Positions 7,964-15,617 of a DNA stretch of 51,648 bases are shown here, one piece after another. A program made the translations under genes and the position numbers. Each line of letters starts with the position of its first letter. Positions within the stretch are counted from its first letter, which is position 1. Below the pieces are notes generated by a model that did no database searches, was not told the origin of the DNA, and saw only the letters and a list, made by a program, of their open reading frames with translations. Source of the DNA: JANMAT01 sp031359995 (GTDB lineage Bacteria > Actinomycetota > Acidimicrobiia > Acidimicrobiales > Ilumatobacteraceae); contig JANMAT010000170.1 of NCBI GenBank assembly GCA_031359995.1, positions 1-51,648 of the forward strand, given 5' to 3'.

Positions 7964-8230
7964 TCAGGCGCGCTCGGCCTCGCGCATGGCCGCCAGTTCA
8001 TCGCTCAACCGCGACGGCGCGGCGACCGGCGCAGGCAGCGCGGCGATGTTGCGCCGGGCGGCGCGGCCCCGTCCGCCGGCGAGCAACGACTGCAACGGCG
8101 ACGAAGGCAGCGGTGTCAGCTGGGCCACCGGGCGGCCCCGGTCGGTGATGGTGACGGTCTCCCCGGCGGCGGCCGCGGCCACGACTGCGGAGGCGTTCTG
8201 TTTCAAGGCTCGGACGCCGACCTCGCTCAT
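7964..8230 (-). CDS. Phd/YefM-type antitoxin
   Basis: An 88-residue antitoxin: SEVGVRALKQNASAVVAAAAAGETVTITDRGRPVAQL is the Phd/YefM N-terminal DNA-binding fold, with the usual ITDRGRPVAQL strand. The basic linker (GGRGRAARRN) and C-terminal helix (LSDELAAMREAERA) would embrace VapC. The ATG at 8230 sits seven bases after a TACAAT -10, so the mRNA is probably leaderless. Confidence 0.85.
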   Translation of the reverse strand: MSEVGVRALKQNASAVVAAAAAGETVTITDRGRPVAQLTPLPSSPLQSLLAGGRGRAARRNIAALPAPVAAPSRLSDELAAMREAERA

Positions 8231-8244
8231 GTTCTACATTGTAG
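8231..8244 (-). promoter_or_regulatory. Leaderless promoter with palindromic operator, Phd/VapC
   Basis: On the minus strand TACAAT (8243-8238) is a strong -10, followed by seven bases and the antitoxin ATG. It is embedded in the 11-bp odd palindrome CTACATTGTAG (8234-8244). A Phd-type antitoxin bound here would block RNA polymerase directly, giving simple autoregulation. Confidence 0.55.
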
Positions 8245-8245
8245 C

Positions 8246-8779
8246 TCATTCGGTCAAGAGGTCCGGGAGCAGCAGGGCGGCCGCCTGCTCGATCGTGGCG
8301 CGGGCTCTGGCTTCGAGCTCGGGATCGGTGGCCGACGAGATCGGGTGGTCGATCACCACGAACCGGTAGCCGGTCACGCCGAGGGCACGCGCCATCAGCT
8401 CGGCCCCGTCCACGAAGGCCGCGGTCATGATCGCGACCGACGGGGTGCCGGCCTTCTCACCGCTCACCGCGTCGTGCAGACTGCACGACGAGCAGCTGCC
8501 TCAATCGCCGATGCCGGCGAACATCACCGCCCACCGCGCCGCCTCGTCGATCAGCTCGCTCTCGGCGGGGGCCGAGTAGTTGCTCTTGGTCCGCAGCACC
8601 ACCTCGGCCACGCCCCACTCGTCGCGCAGCAGGCGGCCCAGGTGTTCGAAGAACCGCTTCGTGCCCTGCTTGCCGTTCGAGATGATGCCCACCGTGGCGC
8701 CCCGGAGCGTGGCGGGACGGGCCGGCAGCACGAACGGTTCGGCTTCCTCGTCGAAGCTCGGGTCGAGCACGGTGACCAT
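8246..8779 (-). CDS. UGSC-family protein, probable selenoprotein
   Basis: Reading through one in-frame TGA at 8503-8501 joins two halves in the same frame into a single 177-residue protein. The first half ends WAVMFAGIGD; TGA then takes residue 93; the second half begins GSCSSCSLHDAV and continues to HPISSATDP. This gives the D-U-G-S-C motif of the UGSC (seleno)protein family, in which U may be replaced by Cys. A perfect nine-pair stem with a GUC loop starts 11 bases after the UGA, as a bacterial SECIS should. Sec93 and the nearby Cys residues suggest a redox centre. The gene is 12 bases downstream of its 349-residue neighbour. Without SelA, SelB, SelC and SelD in the genome the product would be a 92-residue fragment; none is in this window. 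The final stop is also TGA. Confidence 0.85.
8470..8490 (-). promoter_or_regulatory. Candidate bacterial SECIS hairpin
   Basis: On the minus strand CGTCGTGCA (8490-8482) pairs perfectly with TGCACGACG (8478-8470) around loop GUC (8481-8479). The loop lies 20-22 bases after the UGA, inside the range known for SelB-dependent bacterial SECIS elements, and C-A-GUC-U-G is close to the AGGUCU apical loop of the E. coli fdhF element. It lies within the coding frame, as bacterial SECIS elements do. Confidence 0.75.
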
Positions 8780-8791
8780 GGCGACACCCTC

Positions 8792-9841
8792 TCAGCAGTC
8801 GACGCACACGCCGACGCCGGCGGTGGCAGCAGCGGACTTGGGACCCAACCACGGCGGGATCACCGCGGCGAACCCGCCGGCCTCGCCGCCGGCCGAGACC
8901 ACCAGCAGGTGATCGGGCGACGGCAGGGCGCGGTACGTGTAGCCGCGGTTCCTGTCGTTCACCACGGCCTGCTTGCCGACCCGCTCCCAGTCGGCACGCG
9001 CCACCACGGCGTGGTCGTACACGTACTGGCGCACGTCGGCCTTCGACCACCCGTGATCGTGGAACACCTGGCGCAGCTGGGGTGGGAACACGACGGCGTA
9101 GTTCCCCGCCCAGATCGAGTAGTGCAGCATCGTCGCCTTGATCTCGGCCACGATGGTGGCGAGCACCTCGGTGGGCTCGGTCGTCCACTCGTTCATGATC
9201 TGGCGCGGCCCCGATGCCGCGAAGGCCGTCACCGACGACACGCCTTCCGGCACGCCGCGCTCGGTGCCGAGCGGCAGCCAGGGCGCACCGCCCTCCTCAT
9301 CCTCGGCCACGCACCACGAGATCTTGCCGGGGTGGCCGAGGGTCGAGCGGTCGAGCTCGCCGGGGCGCACCTCCAGCAGGTTGCGCAGCACCAGGCGCAC
9401 GGCCCGACCGATGCAGATCGACGCCCGGTCGGCACCGGAGAGCACCGAGTGCGCCGCCGTCATGCCGTGCTGGCGGCGCACCGGCCCGTTCACCACGAGC
9501 AGGATGGCGCAGCCGCCGGTGGAGGCGGTGGCGCCGTGCACGAGCAGCTCGGGGCGACACACCGCTTCGACGGCGGCGAGCACGACCGGGAAGTCGGGCG
9601 GCAGGCAGCCGGCCAGCACGGCGTTGATGGCGATCTTCTCGGTGGTCAGGGCCCGCTGCTTCACGGGCTCCACGCCGACCACGTGGTCGGGCGGGTAGCC
9701 GGCGCCGGCCAGCATCGCCTCGACGCGCTCCGGCGTGGGCGCCACCACGGGCAGTCCGTCGGTCCAACCCCGCTCGCGGTACAGCTCCTGCACCGCATCG
9801 TCGTCGACCTCGATCGTGCGCGATCGCAGCTCCACCACCAT
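8792..9841 (-). CDS. Conserved hypothetical protein, partner of UGSC protein
   Basis: A 349-residue protein that I cannot assign to a named enzyme. Recognisable stretches are YRERGWTDGLPVVAPTPERV near the N-terminus, GGCAILLVVNGPVRRQ in the middle, and a C-terminus ending GVGVCVDC, a CxxC-like dithiol on the last four residues. It has no signal peptide or clear membrane segment. It is immediately upstream of, and probably co-transcribed with, the UGSC gene, so a shared redox reaction is plausible: the exposed CVDC tail could exchange electrons with the Sec/Cys centre. That is inference. Its promoter region is the 62 bases shared with the divergent MaoC gene. Confidence 0.75.
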   Translation of the reverse strand: MVVELRSRTIEVDDDAVQELYRERGWTDGLPVVAPTPERVEAMLAGAGYPPDHVVGVEPVKQRALTTEKIAINAVLAGCLPPDFPVVLAAVEAVCRPELLVHGATASTGGCAILLVVNGPVRRQHGMTAAHSVLSGADRASICIGRAVRLVLRNLLEVRPGELDRSTLGHPGKISWCVAEDEEGGAPWLPLGTERGVPEGVSSVTAFAASGPRQIMNEWTTEPTEVLATIVAEIKATMLHYSIWAGNYAVVFPPQLRQVFHDHGWSKADVRQYVYDHAVVARADWERVGKQAVVNDRNRGYTYRALPSPDHLLVVSAGGEAGGFAAVIPPWLGPKSAAATAGVGVCVDC

Positions 9842-9890
9842 CGCCCCTTGCTAGCAGAGCCGGCGTGCGGGCGGTACTGCCGACGGTACG

Positions 9891-9903
9891 TATGCTCCGG
9901 GTC
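9891..9903 (+). promoter_or_regulatory. Leaderless -10 of MaoC-like gene
   Basis: TATGCT (9891-9896) is followed by seven bases and ATG at 9904, the spacing of a leaderless transcript. No purine-rich ribosome-binding site precedes the start. The intergenic space is shared with the divergent UGSC operon. Confidence 0.4.
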
Positions 9904-10761
9904 ATGGCCATCAACGCTGCTGCTGTGGGAACCGAGACCGAGGCGCGCGAGCGCTCGTGGGACTCGAAGGACTGTCTGCTGTACGCCCTCGGCGTCGGCG
10001 CCGGGGTGCAGGACCCCACCGGCGCCGAGCTCGAGTTCACCACCGAGAACTCCAAGGGCGTCACCCAGCGCGTGCTGCCGTCGATTGCGGTGGTGCTGCA
10101 GGCCGGCGGCCTGAACATCGCGGCGCTGGGTTCACCCGACCTCACCAAGATGCTGCACGGCTCGCAGGGGTTCACCCTGCACCGCGAGATCCCCACCGAG
10201 GGACGCCTGCGCAGCACCGGCAGGATCACCGGCATCTGGGACAAGGGCGCCGCCGCCGTGGTCGACATGGAGTCCGAAACCGTGCTGGCCGACACCGGCG
10301 AGCCACTGTTCACCAACCGTTCCAGCCTGTTCTTCCGCGGCGAGGGCGGCTGGGGCGGCGACCGTGGCCCGTCGGCGCCCAAGCAGGGCCCGCCCGAGCG
10401 CGACCCCGAGGTCACCATCACCTACGCCACCCGGTCCGATCAGGCGCTGCTGTACCGGCTGAACGGCGACCGCAACCCGTTGCACAGCGACCCCGACTTC
10501 GCCTCGCGCGGCGGTTTCCCCAAGCCGATCCTGCACGGCCTGTGCACCTACGGGTTCACCGGGCGCGCTCTGCTGCACGGCCTGTGCGGCGGTGACCCGG
10601 CCCGCTTCCGCTCGATGGACGCCCGGTTCGCGTCGCCCGTCTTCCCGGGCGAGGTGCTCACCGTGAAGATGTGGCACACCGCCGATGGCGAAGCGACGTT
10701 CCAGACCTTCGCCGGCGACGACCGGCTCGTCATCGACGGCGGCCGCTGCCTCCACTCGTGA
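9904..10761 (+). CDS. MaoC-family (R)-specific enoyl-CoA hydratase
   Basis: A 285-residue double hot-dog hydratase like hydratase 2 of peroxisomal multifunctional enzyme type 2. The N-terminal half includes DCLLYALGVGAGVQDP and VLPSIAVVLQAGG. The C-terminal half carries the hydratase motif: LLYRLNGDRNPLHSDPDFA, then GFPKPILHGLCTYGF, with the catalytic Asp and His in GDRNPLHSD. It should hydrate trans-2-enoyl-CoA to (3R)-hydroxyacyl-CoA, in actinobacteria often in sterol side-chain or fatty-acid degradation. Its stop overlaps the next gene by GTGA. Confidence 0.85.
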   Translation: MAINAAAVGTETEARERSWDSKDCLLYALGVGAGVQDPTGAELEFTTENSKGVTQRVLPSIAVVLQAGGLNIAALGSPDLTKMLHGSQGFTLHREIPTEGRLRSTGRITGIWDKGAAAVVDMESETVLADTGEPLFTNRSSLFFRGEGGWGGDRGPSAPKQGPPERDPEVTITYATRSDQALLYRLNGDRNPLHSDPDFASRGGFPKPILHGLCTYGFTGRALLHGLCGGDPARFRSMDARFASPVFPGEVLTVKMWHTADGEATFQTFAGDDRLVIDGGRCLHS

Positions 10762-11138
10762 GCGAGCCGCGGCGCGACTTCGCCGCGAAGTACCCGGGCA
10801 CGTGCGCCACGTGCGACGGGCGCTTCGAAGTGGGCGATCCGATCGCGTCAACCATGGTGGCGAGCAAGCGGGTCTTCCACCACAGCGCCTGCGTGTACGG
10901 CGGCGAGCCGGGGTCGAGCGCGGCGCGCCCGGCGGCGCCGTCGTTCGCGCCCGGTGCGTGCCAGGCGACCACGAAGTCGGGCCAGCCGTGCCGGGGTGGT
11001 GTGAAGAAGGGCGAGACGTACTGCGGTCCGCACCTCGACCAGGTGGCGCGCCGCGGAGCGGCGGCACCTTCGCCGGCATCCGATCTCGTGCCGGGTCGCC
11101 CGACGGCACAGGACCGCGAGGGGTGGGACCCGTTCTGA
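10758..11138 (+). CDS. Zinc-ribbon protein with DUF5763-like C-terminus
   Basis: A 126-residue protein with two cysteine/histidine clusters. The first, GTCATCDGRFEVGDPI followed by FHHSACV, looks like a structural zinc finger. The second, ACQATTKSGQPCRGGV and ETYCGPH, fits the C-x7-C-x9-C-x2-H pattern of DUF5763. The GTG start overlaps the hydratase stop by four bases, so it is translationally coupled. Whether it binds DNA, RNA or protein is unknown. Confidence 0.7.
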   Translation: MSEPRRDFAAKYPGTCATCDGRFEVGDPIASTMVASKRVFHHSACVYGGEPGSSAARPAAPSFAPGACQATTKSGQPCRGGVKKGETYCGPHLDQVARRGAAAPSPASDLVPGRPTAQDREGWDPF

Positions 11139-11144
11139 CCTGTG

Positions 11145-11531
11145 TCAGTGCTCCGGGGGCTGACCGCCGGTGTGGGCGTAGGTCTTGTTGGTGATCTGCC
11201 ACCGGCCGTCGATGCGGGCCACCGAGAAGTAGTCGACGAAGTCGCAGCCGATGTAGTCGGTCTCCACCAGCACGGCCACGCCGGCGTCACCCACGATGTC
11301 GATGGTGCGGATGGTGGCCTGGTAGTTCGGTCCGGCCATGCCCGGCGTGGCCTTCACCATGGCGAAGAAGTCGGTGATCGGCACGTAGGTGTCCATCGGC
11401 CCGATGTGGCCCATCATGCGGGCATCGGGGTGAAACGCCTGCTCCAGCTTGGCCACGTCGCCGTTGGCCCCGTCGATGTAGAGCTGCACGACGGCACGGA
11501 CCTCGTCGAGATCCTTCAGGTAGTCGGACAC
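11145..11531 (-). CDS. NTF2-like protein, putative lumazine-binding family
   Basis: A 128-residue cone-fold protein. VRAVVQLYIDGANGDVAKLEQAFHPDARMMGHIG is the helical N-terminus typical of the putative lumazine-binding/SnoaL-like group, followed by the sheet region ATIRTIDIVGDAGVAVLVETDYIG and DGRWQITNKTYAH. Related proteins are often dehydratase-like or small-ligand carriers of unknown role. It converges with the zinc-ribbon gene, six bases apart. Start ATG 11531. Confidence 0.75.
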   Translation of the reverse strand: MSDYLKDLDEVRAVVQLYIDGANGDVAKLEQAFHPDARMMGHIGPMDTYVPITDFFAMVKATPGMAGPNYQATIRTIDIVGDAGVAVLVETDYIGCDFVDYFSVARIDGRWQITNKTYAHTGGQPPEH

Positions 11532-11658
11532 GCTTTCCCCTCGTTGTCGATCGCCGCCGCCGCTGCGACCGGCGAGCGCACCCTAGCGGTGACCCGGTGG
11601 GTGCTCGGACGGCGACCGGTTAGGGTCGGCGGCGGGGCGCTTCCCGGGGGGAGTCACG

Positions 11659-11970
11659 ATGGCAAGTGCGAAGTTCGACCGGTTCCTGCGGTTGGTGCAC
11701 AAGGCGCCAGCACCGGCCCACGCCGACCACCTGCGCATGCGGGTGGCCCTCGACAAGACCGGCGGTCGGTTCCCCGACGGTGTCATGGGCACGCCCGTGG
11801 TGGCCCGCGGCGTGCCGGCCGAGTGGATCGACCCGCCCGGTGGTGCGACCGATCGGGTCGTGCTCTACCTGCACGGTGGCGGCTACGTGGCCGGTTCCAT
11901 CGACTCGCACCGCAACCTCACCGGTCACCTCGCCGTGGCGATGGGCTGTCGAGTGCTGGCGCTCGAATGA
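11659..11970 (+). pseudogene. Truncated alpha/beta hydrolase (HSL family)
   Basis: The first 103 residues of a hormone-sensitive-lipase-type hydrolase are intact, including the oxyanion-hole motif YLHGGGYVAGSIDSHRNL and then GCRVLALE. At that point family members continue with a YRLAPE-like motif, the nucleophile GDSAGG and the His loop. Here TGA follows at once. The sequence after it belongs to a TetR gene, so a deletion fused the two. No catalytic triad residue is encoded, so the product cannot be an esterase. The start has a GGGGGG-rich ribosome-binding site. Confidence 0.85.
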
Positions 11971-12368
11971 TCGAGGGGCGGCGGCGGGCCCACATCAGCG
12001 GCTTCGGGCGGGGCCCGTTCGACGAGCGGCTCGATGCGTTCGTGGGCAACCGGGTACGCCTCTACGAGACCCAGGCACCTCAGTACTGAGCCACGGTGCA
12101 CCACGCCCACACCGTGACGCAGCTGCGCGAAGCGCTCGACCGGTCGCGGCGCTGGTTGCGCGAGCAGGTGCTGGGCCAGTTCGCCGTGGAGTTGGACGCG
12201 CTCGACAAGACCGAGCGCCACCTGGCCGCCATGGCGTGCGACACCATCAGCCAGTTCGACTCGCTCGAGTACCTACGCACGGTGCGCCGCTGCCCGGTGC
12301 GCGAGACGGAAGCGGTGGTGGCCCGCACGATCCGCACCGCGCTGGGCCAGGCCCCGCCGGCCCGCTGA
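11967..12368 (+). pseudogene. TetR regulator remnant: no HTH domain, nonsense codon
   Basis: This frame holds the ligand-binding half of a TetR regulator: GPFDERLDAFVGNRVRLYETQAPQY, TGA (12087-12089), then VHHAHTVTQLREALDRSRRW and a C-terminal FDSLEYLRTVRRCPV. Both parts are in the same frame and family alignment favours Arg (CGA) at the TGA, so a single C-to-T change probably made the stop. The N-terminal helix-turn-helix is missing because the deletion that truncated the hydrolase removed it. The ATGA overlap with the hydrolase frame is therefore accidental. Confidence 0.7.
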
Positions 12369-12435
12369 GGCGGCATGCTCACACGGGTCAGCGCCCGCAC
12401 CTGGCCACGGCCGAAGGTCACGGACCCCGGGTGGG

Positions 12436-12783
12436 TCAGGTCAGGCTGGCCCGGCGCAGCACCTGGCGGGCGGTGTCGACCCCGTCGTGCATGGCGTGCG
12501 ACGGCAGTCCGTGGTCGACGAGGCGCTCGCGTACGAGGGCGTCATCGGCCACGCAGGCGACCTTCACGTCGCGTTCGGCCAGCTCGGCGACGGTGAGACC
12601 CAGTTGCACGGCGTTCAGCTCGTCGACCGATCGCAGGCCCCGCAGGTCGACGAGAACGGCGGCACCGTCGGCCACACCGCGCAGGGCGCGCGTGACGCCG
12701 CACGCTGCCGTCTCGCCGCTCAGTTCTCCCCGGACGGAGACCTCGACGAGGTCCAGGTCCTGGATCAGGAAGATGTCGTACAC
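12436..12783 (-). CDS. STAS/SpoIIAA-like small protein
   Basis: About 115 residues from GTG 12783 (YDIFLIQDLDLVEVSVRGEL). The alternating strands and helices, VEVSVRGELSGETAACGVTRAL, then AAVLVDLRGLRSVDELNAVQLGL, then VKVACVADDALV, resemble a STAS domain as in anti-sigma-factor antagonists. The usual phosphorylatable Ser/Thr of the D-S-S/T-G motif is not evident, so it may be a non-signalling relative. The longer reading to 12849 adds a cysteine-rich, poorly structured N-terminus. Confidence 0.55.
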   Translation of the reverse strand: MYDIFLIQDLDLVEVSVRGELSGETAACGVTRALRGVADGAAVLVDLRGLRSVDELNAVQLGLTVAELAERDVKVACVADDALVRERLVDHGLPSHAMHDGVDTARQVLRRASLT

Positions 12784-12895
12784 ACGCTGCTCCCGCCGCC
12801 CGCCTTGCGAGCATCCAGTGTGCCCGAACATCGATGGCGAGCCAAACACGAAAGGCGCGCGATCTCGCGCCGGATCGCGCGGCCGGGTACCACGC

Positions 12896-12981
12896 GGCGT
12901 TGGGTCGCCCGGGGACGCCCGGGCGTTCCGGATGGGCCCGGCGCCGCGGCGCGGTCGGGCGTTGGGTCGCCCGGGGACGCC
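12896..12981. repeat. 24-bp direct repeat pair
   Basis: The 24-mer beginning GGCGTTGGGTCGCCCGGG occurs at 12896-12919 and again at 12958-12981, 62 bases apart, identical over its length. It lies in the 260-base GC-rich space between two minus-strand genes (amidohydrolase 3' end and STAS 5' end). A tandem duplication or paired regulator sites are both possible. The stretch is otherwise empty. Confidence 0.7.
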
Positions 12982-13045
12982 GGGGCGGCCCGCAACGGCC
13001 CAGCGCGGCGAGGTCCGGGCGGCGCCAGCGCCGCGGGCGCCCCGG

Positions 13046-14722
13046 TCAGGCGTGGCCGTTGCGGAGCAGGGCGCCGGGCAGCTTCTGGCCCGGCGCGACC
13101 TGGTCGACGCCGCGCTCGCGGATCACGGTGCCGTTGACGACGACGGCGTCGATGCCCTTGGCGTCGGAGATGATGCGGTCGGCGCCGCCCGGCAGGTCGT
13201 AGACGCGACGCTTGCCGTGGTGGCCCACCTCGGCGGCGTCGAACACGACCACGTCGGCCGGCCTGCCGACCTCGAGCGTGCCCCGGTCGGTGATGCCGAA
13301 CACCTGGGCCGGCCGCTGGGTGAGCATGTGGATGCCCTCTTCCAGGGTGAAGGCGGCCCGCCCCCGCACGAACGTCGCCAGGAACTCGGTGGAGTACTTG
13401 GCGTCGCACAACTGGCTGGCGTGGGCGCCGGCGTCGGACAGGCCGATCACCGTGGTCGGGTCCGACAGCAGCACCTGGATGTCGTCGGGGTCGTAGTTGA
13501 TGACGTCCTGGGTGATGCGCATGTCGAGGTCGGCATCGAGGGCCATGTCCATCATCAGGTCGACGGGGTCCTTGCCGAGCCCGTCGGCCAGCTGCTGCAC
13601 GTTGCGGCCCTCGACCGAGGTGTCGATCGGGTACCAGGACACCGTGGTGCGGGCCCAGCGGTCGGCGATGATGGCGCCATTGCCCGCCTTCGCCTTGAAC
13701 GTGTCGCGCCAGTCAGGGTCGGCGTACAGCGCCTTGCGGCCGTTCAGGTCGGCCTTGGACACCGGCTCGAAGCAGCGCAGTGCCTCGTACACGAACGGCG
13801 CCTTCCAGCTCATCTCGAACTGCACCGGCTGCACCGCCACCTGGGGATACACACCGAGGCCGCGGGCCTGGATCTCGGCCGCCTTGCGCAGCTCCTCACG
13901 GTAGTCCTGCCTGGGGGTGCCCGACAGCAGCGCGGTCCAGCTCACGTTGCGACCGGTGAGCTCGGCGATGTGGGCGAACTCCTTGTGTGACAGGCCGCGG
14001 CCCACGGTGGCCTGCATGACCGCATTGGGCACCTCGCCGAGGGCCTCGGCGATGGCGAAGATCTCGCTGGGGTCGGCCAGCCGTGACGGAACGGGCTTGC
14101 CGTCGTAGCCGACGTGGGTGACGGCCTTCGACGTGGCGAAACCGAGCGCGCCGGCGGCCAGTGCCTCGCGCAGGATGTCGCGCTGTGCCGCCACTTCCTC
14201 GGCGGTGGCGTCGCGTTCCACCGACGCCTCGCCCATCACGTACATGCGCAGCGCCGTGTGGCCGATGAGGGCGGCCACGTTCACGGCGCAGCCGCGCTGC
14301 TCGACGACGTCGAGGTACTCCGGGAACGTCTCGAACGGCCACTCCGAGCCGAGCCCGGCGCGCAGCGCGTCGACGCTCATGCCTTCGACGTTTTCCAAGG
14401 TGCGCATGATCAGGTCGCGGTGCAGCGGCCGTGTGGGCGCCACCGAGAAGCCGCAGTTGCCCATGACGACGGTGGTGACGCCGTGCCACGGCGAGCAGCT
14501 CACCAGGTTGTCCCAGATGATCTGGGCGTCGTAGTGCGTGTGGATGTCGACGAAGCCGGGGCAGACGACACGACCGGTCGCGTCGATGGTGCGGTGCGCG
14601 TCCTCTGGCGCGCGGCCGAGCGCCACCACCTTGCCGCCGGTGATGCCGACATCGCCGACGAAGCGTGACGCCTTCGTGCCGTCCACGATCGTGCCGCCGC
14701 TGATCTTCAGGTCGTAGGCCAT
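13046..14722 (-). CDS. N-acyl-D-amino-acid deacylase-type amidohydrolase
   Basis: A 558-residue zinc amidohydrolase of the D-aminoacylase group. The N-terminal beta domain (DLKISGGTIVDGTKASRF) is followed by metal-binding CPGFVDIHTHYDAQ, then VVMGNCGFSVAP, whose Cys is the distinctive metal ligand of D-aminoacylases, and LSDAGAHASQLCDA with the catalytic Asp. The C-terminal GTLEVGRPADVVVFD returns to the beta domain. It should hydrolyse N-acyl-D-amino acids or a related cyclic amide. The ATG at 14722 is chosen because longer readings add low-complexity sequence. It is divergent from the SDR gene. Confidence 0.82.
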   Translation of the reverse strand: MAYDLKISGGTIVDGTKASRFVGDVGITGGKVVALGRAPEDAHRTIDATGRVVCPGFVDIHTHYDAQIIWDNLVSCSPWHGVTTVVMGNCGFSVAPTRPLHRDLIMRTLENVEGMSVDALRAGLGSEWPFETFPEYLDVVEQRGCAVNVAALIGHTALRMYVMGEASVERDATAEEVAAQRDILREALAAGALGFATSKAVTHVGYDGKPVPSRLADPSEIFAIAEALGEVPNAVMQATVGRGLSHKEFAHIAELTGRNVSWTALLSGTPRQDYREELRKAAEIQARGLGVYPQVAVQPVQFEMSWKAPFVYEALRCFEPVSKADLNGRKALYADPDWRDTFKAKAGNGAIIADRWARTTVSWYPIDTSVEGRNVQQLADGLGKDPVDLMMDMALDADLDMRITQDVINYDPDDIQVLLSDPTTVIGLSDAGAHASQLCDAKYSTEFLATFVRGRAAFTLEEGIHMLTQRPAQVFGITDRGTLEVGRPADVVVFDAAEVGHHGKRRVYDLPGGADRIISDAKGIDAVVVNGTVIRERGVDQVAPGQKLPGALLRNGHA

Positions 14723-14869
14723 GGTGAACGTCCTTCGTGTGGTCCCAGCGGGACGGACGGTTTTCCCCATCACTACCACCTCCCGGATGACCCCGCGGAC
14801 GGCCGGCTCCGGTGGCCGTGCCGCGCCTACAGTCGGCCGCCAGCAGTGGGCGCGATCGAGGGGGTCGAC

Positions 14870-15604
14870 GTGGGTCGGTTGGACGGCAAGGTCGCAGTGG
14901 TGACCGGGGGCGCCCGCGGCCAGGGCGCGGCCGAGGTGCGCCTCTTCGCGGCCGAGGGCGCCAAGGTGGTGGCCACCGACGTGCTCAGCGCCGAGGGCGA
15001 GGCGCTGGCCGCCGAGCTCGGCCCGGACGTGGCGTTCCTGCGCCACGACGTGTCGAGCGAGGAGGAGTGGGATGCCGTCGTGCAGTTCACGCTCGAGCGG
15101 TTCGGCGGCCTCAACGTGCTGGTGAACAACGCCGGCATCGGCCACAGCGCACCGATCATCGACCACACCGTGGCCATCTACGAGCGCATCGTGGCCGTGA
15201 ACCAGCTCGGCGTGTTCCTCGGCATCCGCTCGGCCATCGCCCCCATGACCGCCGCCGGTGGTGGCTCGATCGTGAACATCTCCTCGGGTGCCGGCCTGCG
15301 CGGCACCAAGTACCTGATCGCCTACGCCGCCACGAAGTGGGCGGTCACGGGCATGACGGCGTCGGCCGCGCTCGAGTTGGCCCGGTACAAGATCCGGGTG
15401 AACTCCGTGCACCCCGGCGTGATCGACACGCCCATGCTCGGCATCCAGACGCCCGAGATCACCAACGCGCTCGTGAAGGGAACACCCCTGCGGCGCATGG
15501 GCGCGCCCGAGGAGATCGCCCGCGCCTTGCTGTTCCTGGCGTCGGACGAGTCGTCCTACATGACCGGCGCCCATGTGCCGGTAGATGGCGGCGCCACCCT
15601 CTGA
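14870..15604 (+). CDS. Short-chain dehydrogenase/reductase
   Basis: A complete 244-residue classical SDR: VAVVTGGARGQGAAEVRLFAAEGAKVV binds NAD(P), VLVNNAGIGHSAP is the fourth strand, Ser in NISSGAG and YAATKWAVTG form the catalytic core, and SSYMTGAHVPVDGG ends the fold. The GTG at 14870 follows an AGGGGG ribosome-binding site; a GTG at 14846 is the alternative. It resembles the 3-ketoacyl/hydroxysteroid type. It contrasts with the damaged SDR at 6136. Confidence 0.9.
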   Translation: MGRLDGKVAVVTGGARGQGAAEVRLFAAEGAKVVATDVLSAEGEALAAELGPDVAFLRHDVSSEEEWDAVVQFTLERFGGLNVLVNNAGIGHSAPIIDHTVAIYERIVAVNQLGVFLGIRSAIAPMTAAGGGSIVNISSGAGLRGTKYLIAYAATKWAVTGMTASAALELARYKIRVNSVHPGVIDTPMLGIQTPEITNALVKGTPLRRMGAPEEIARALLFLASDESSYMTGAHVPVDGGATL

Positions 15605-15617
15605 GCTAGCGTTCGGT

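Noticed and set aside
8780..8794. TGA after CVDC is in frame with the UGSC gene, so a second Sec and a fusion protein could be imagined
   Set aside because: Being in the same frame has a one-in-three chance, the 12 bases after the TGA form a ribosome-binding site and start, and no SECIS-like hairpin follows.
7760..10114. 784-residue plus-strand open frame
   Set aside because: His/Gly/Arg-rich shadow of the VapC, Phd, UGSC and partner genes; no domain pattern.
12087..12089. In-frame TGA within the TetR remnant as another Sec codon
   Set aside because: The family expects Arg here, there is no redox context or suitable hairpin, and the gene has already lost its DNA-binding domain.
13046..15574. 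842-residue minus-strand open frame extending past the amidohydrolase
   Set aside because: Residues before the ATG at 14722 are a low-complexity antisense reading of the SDR gene on the other strand.
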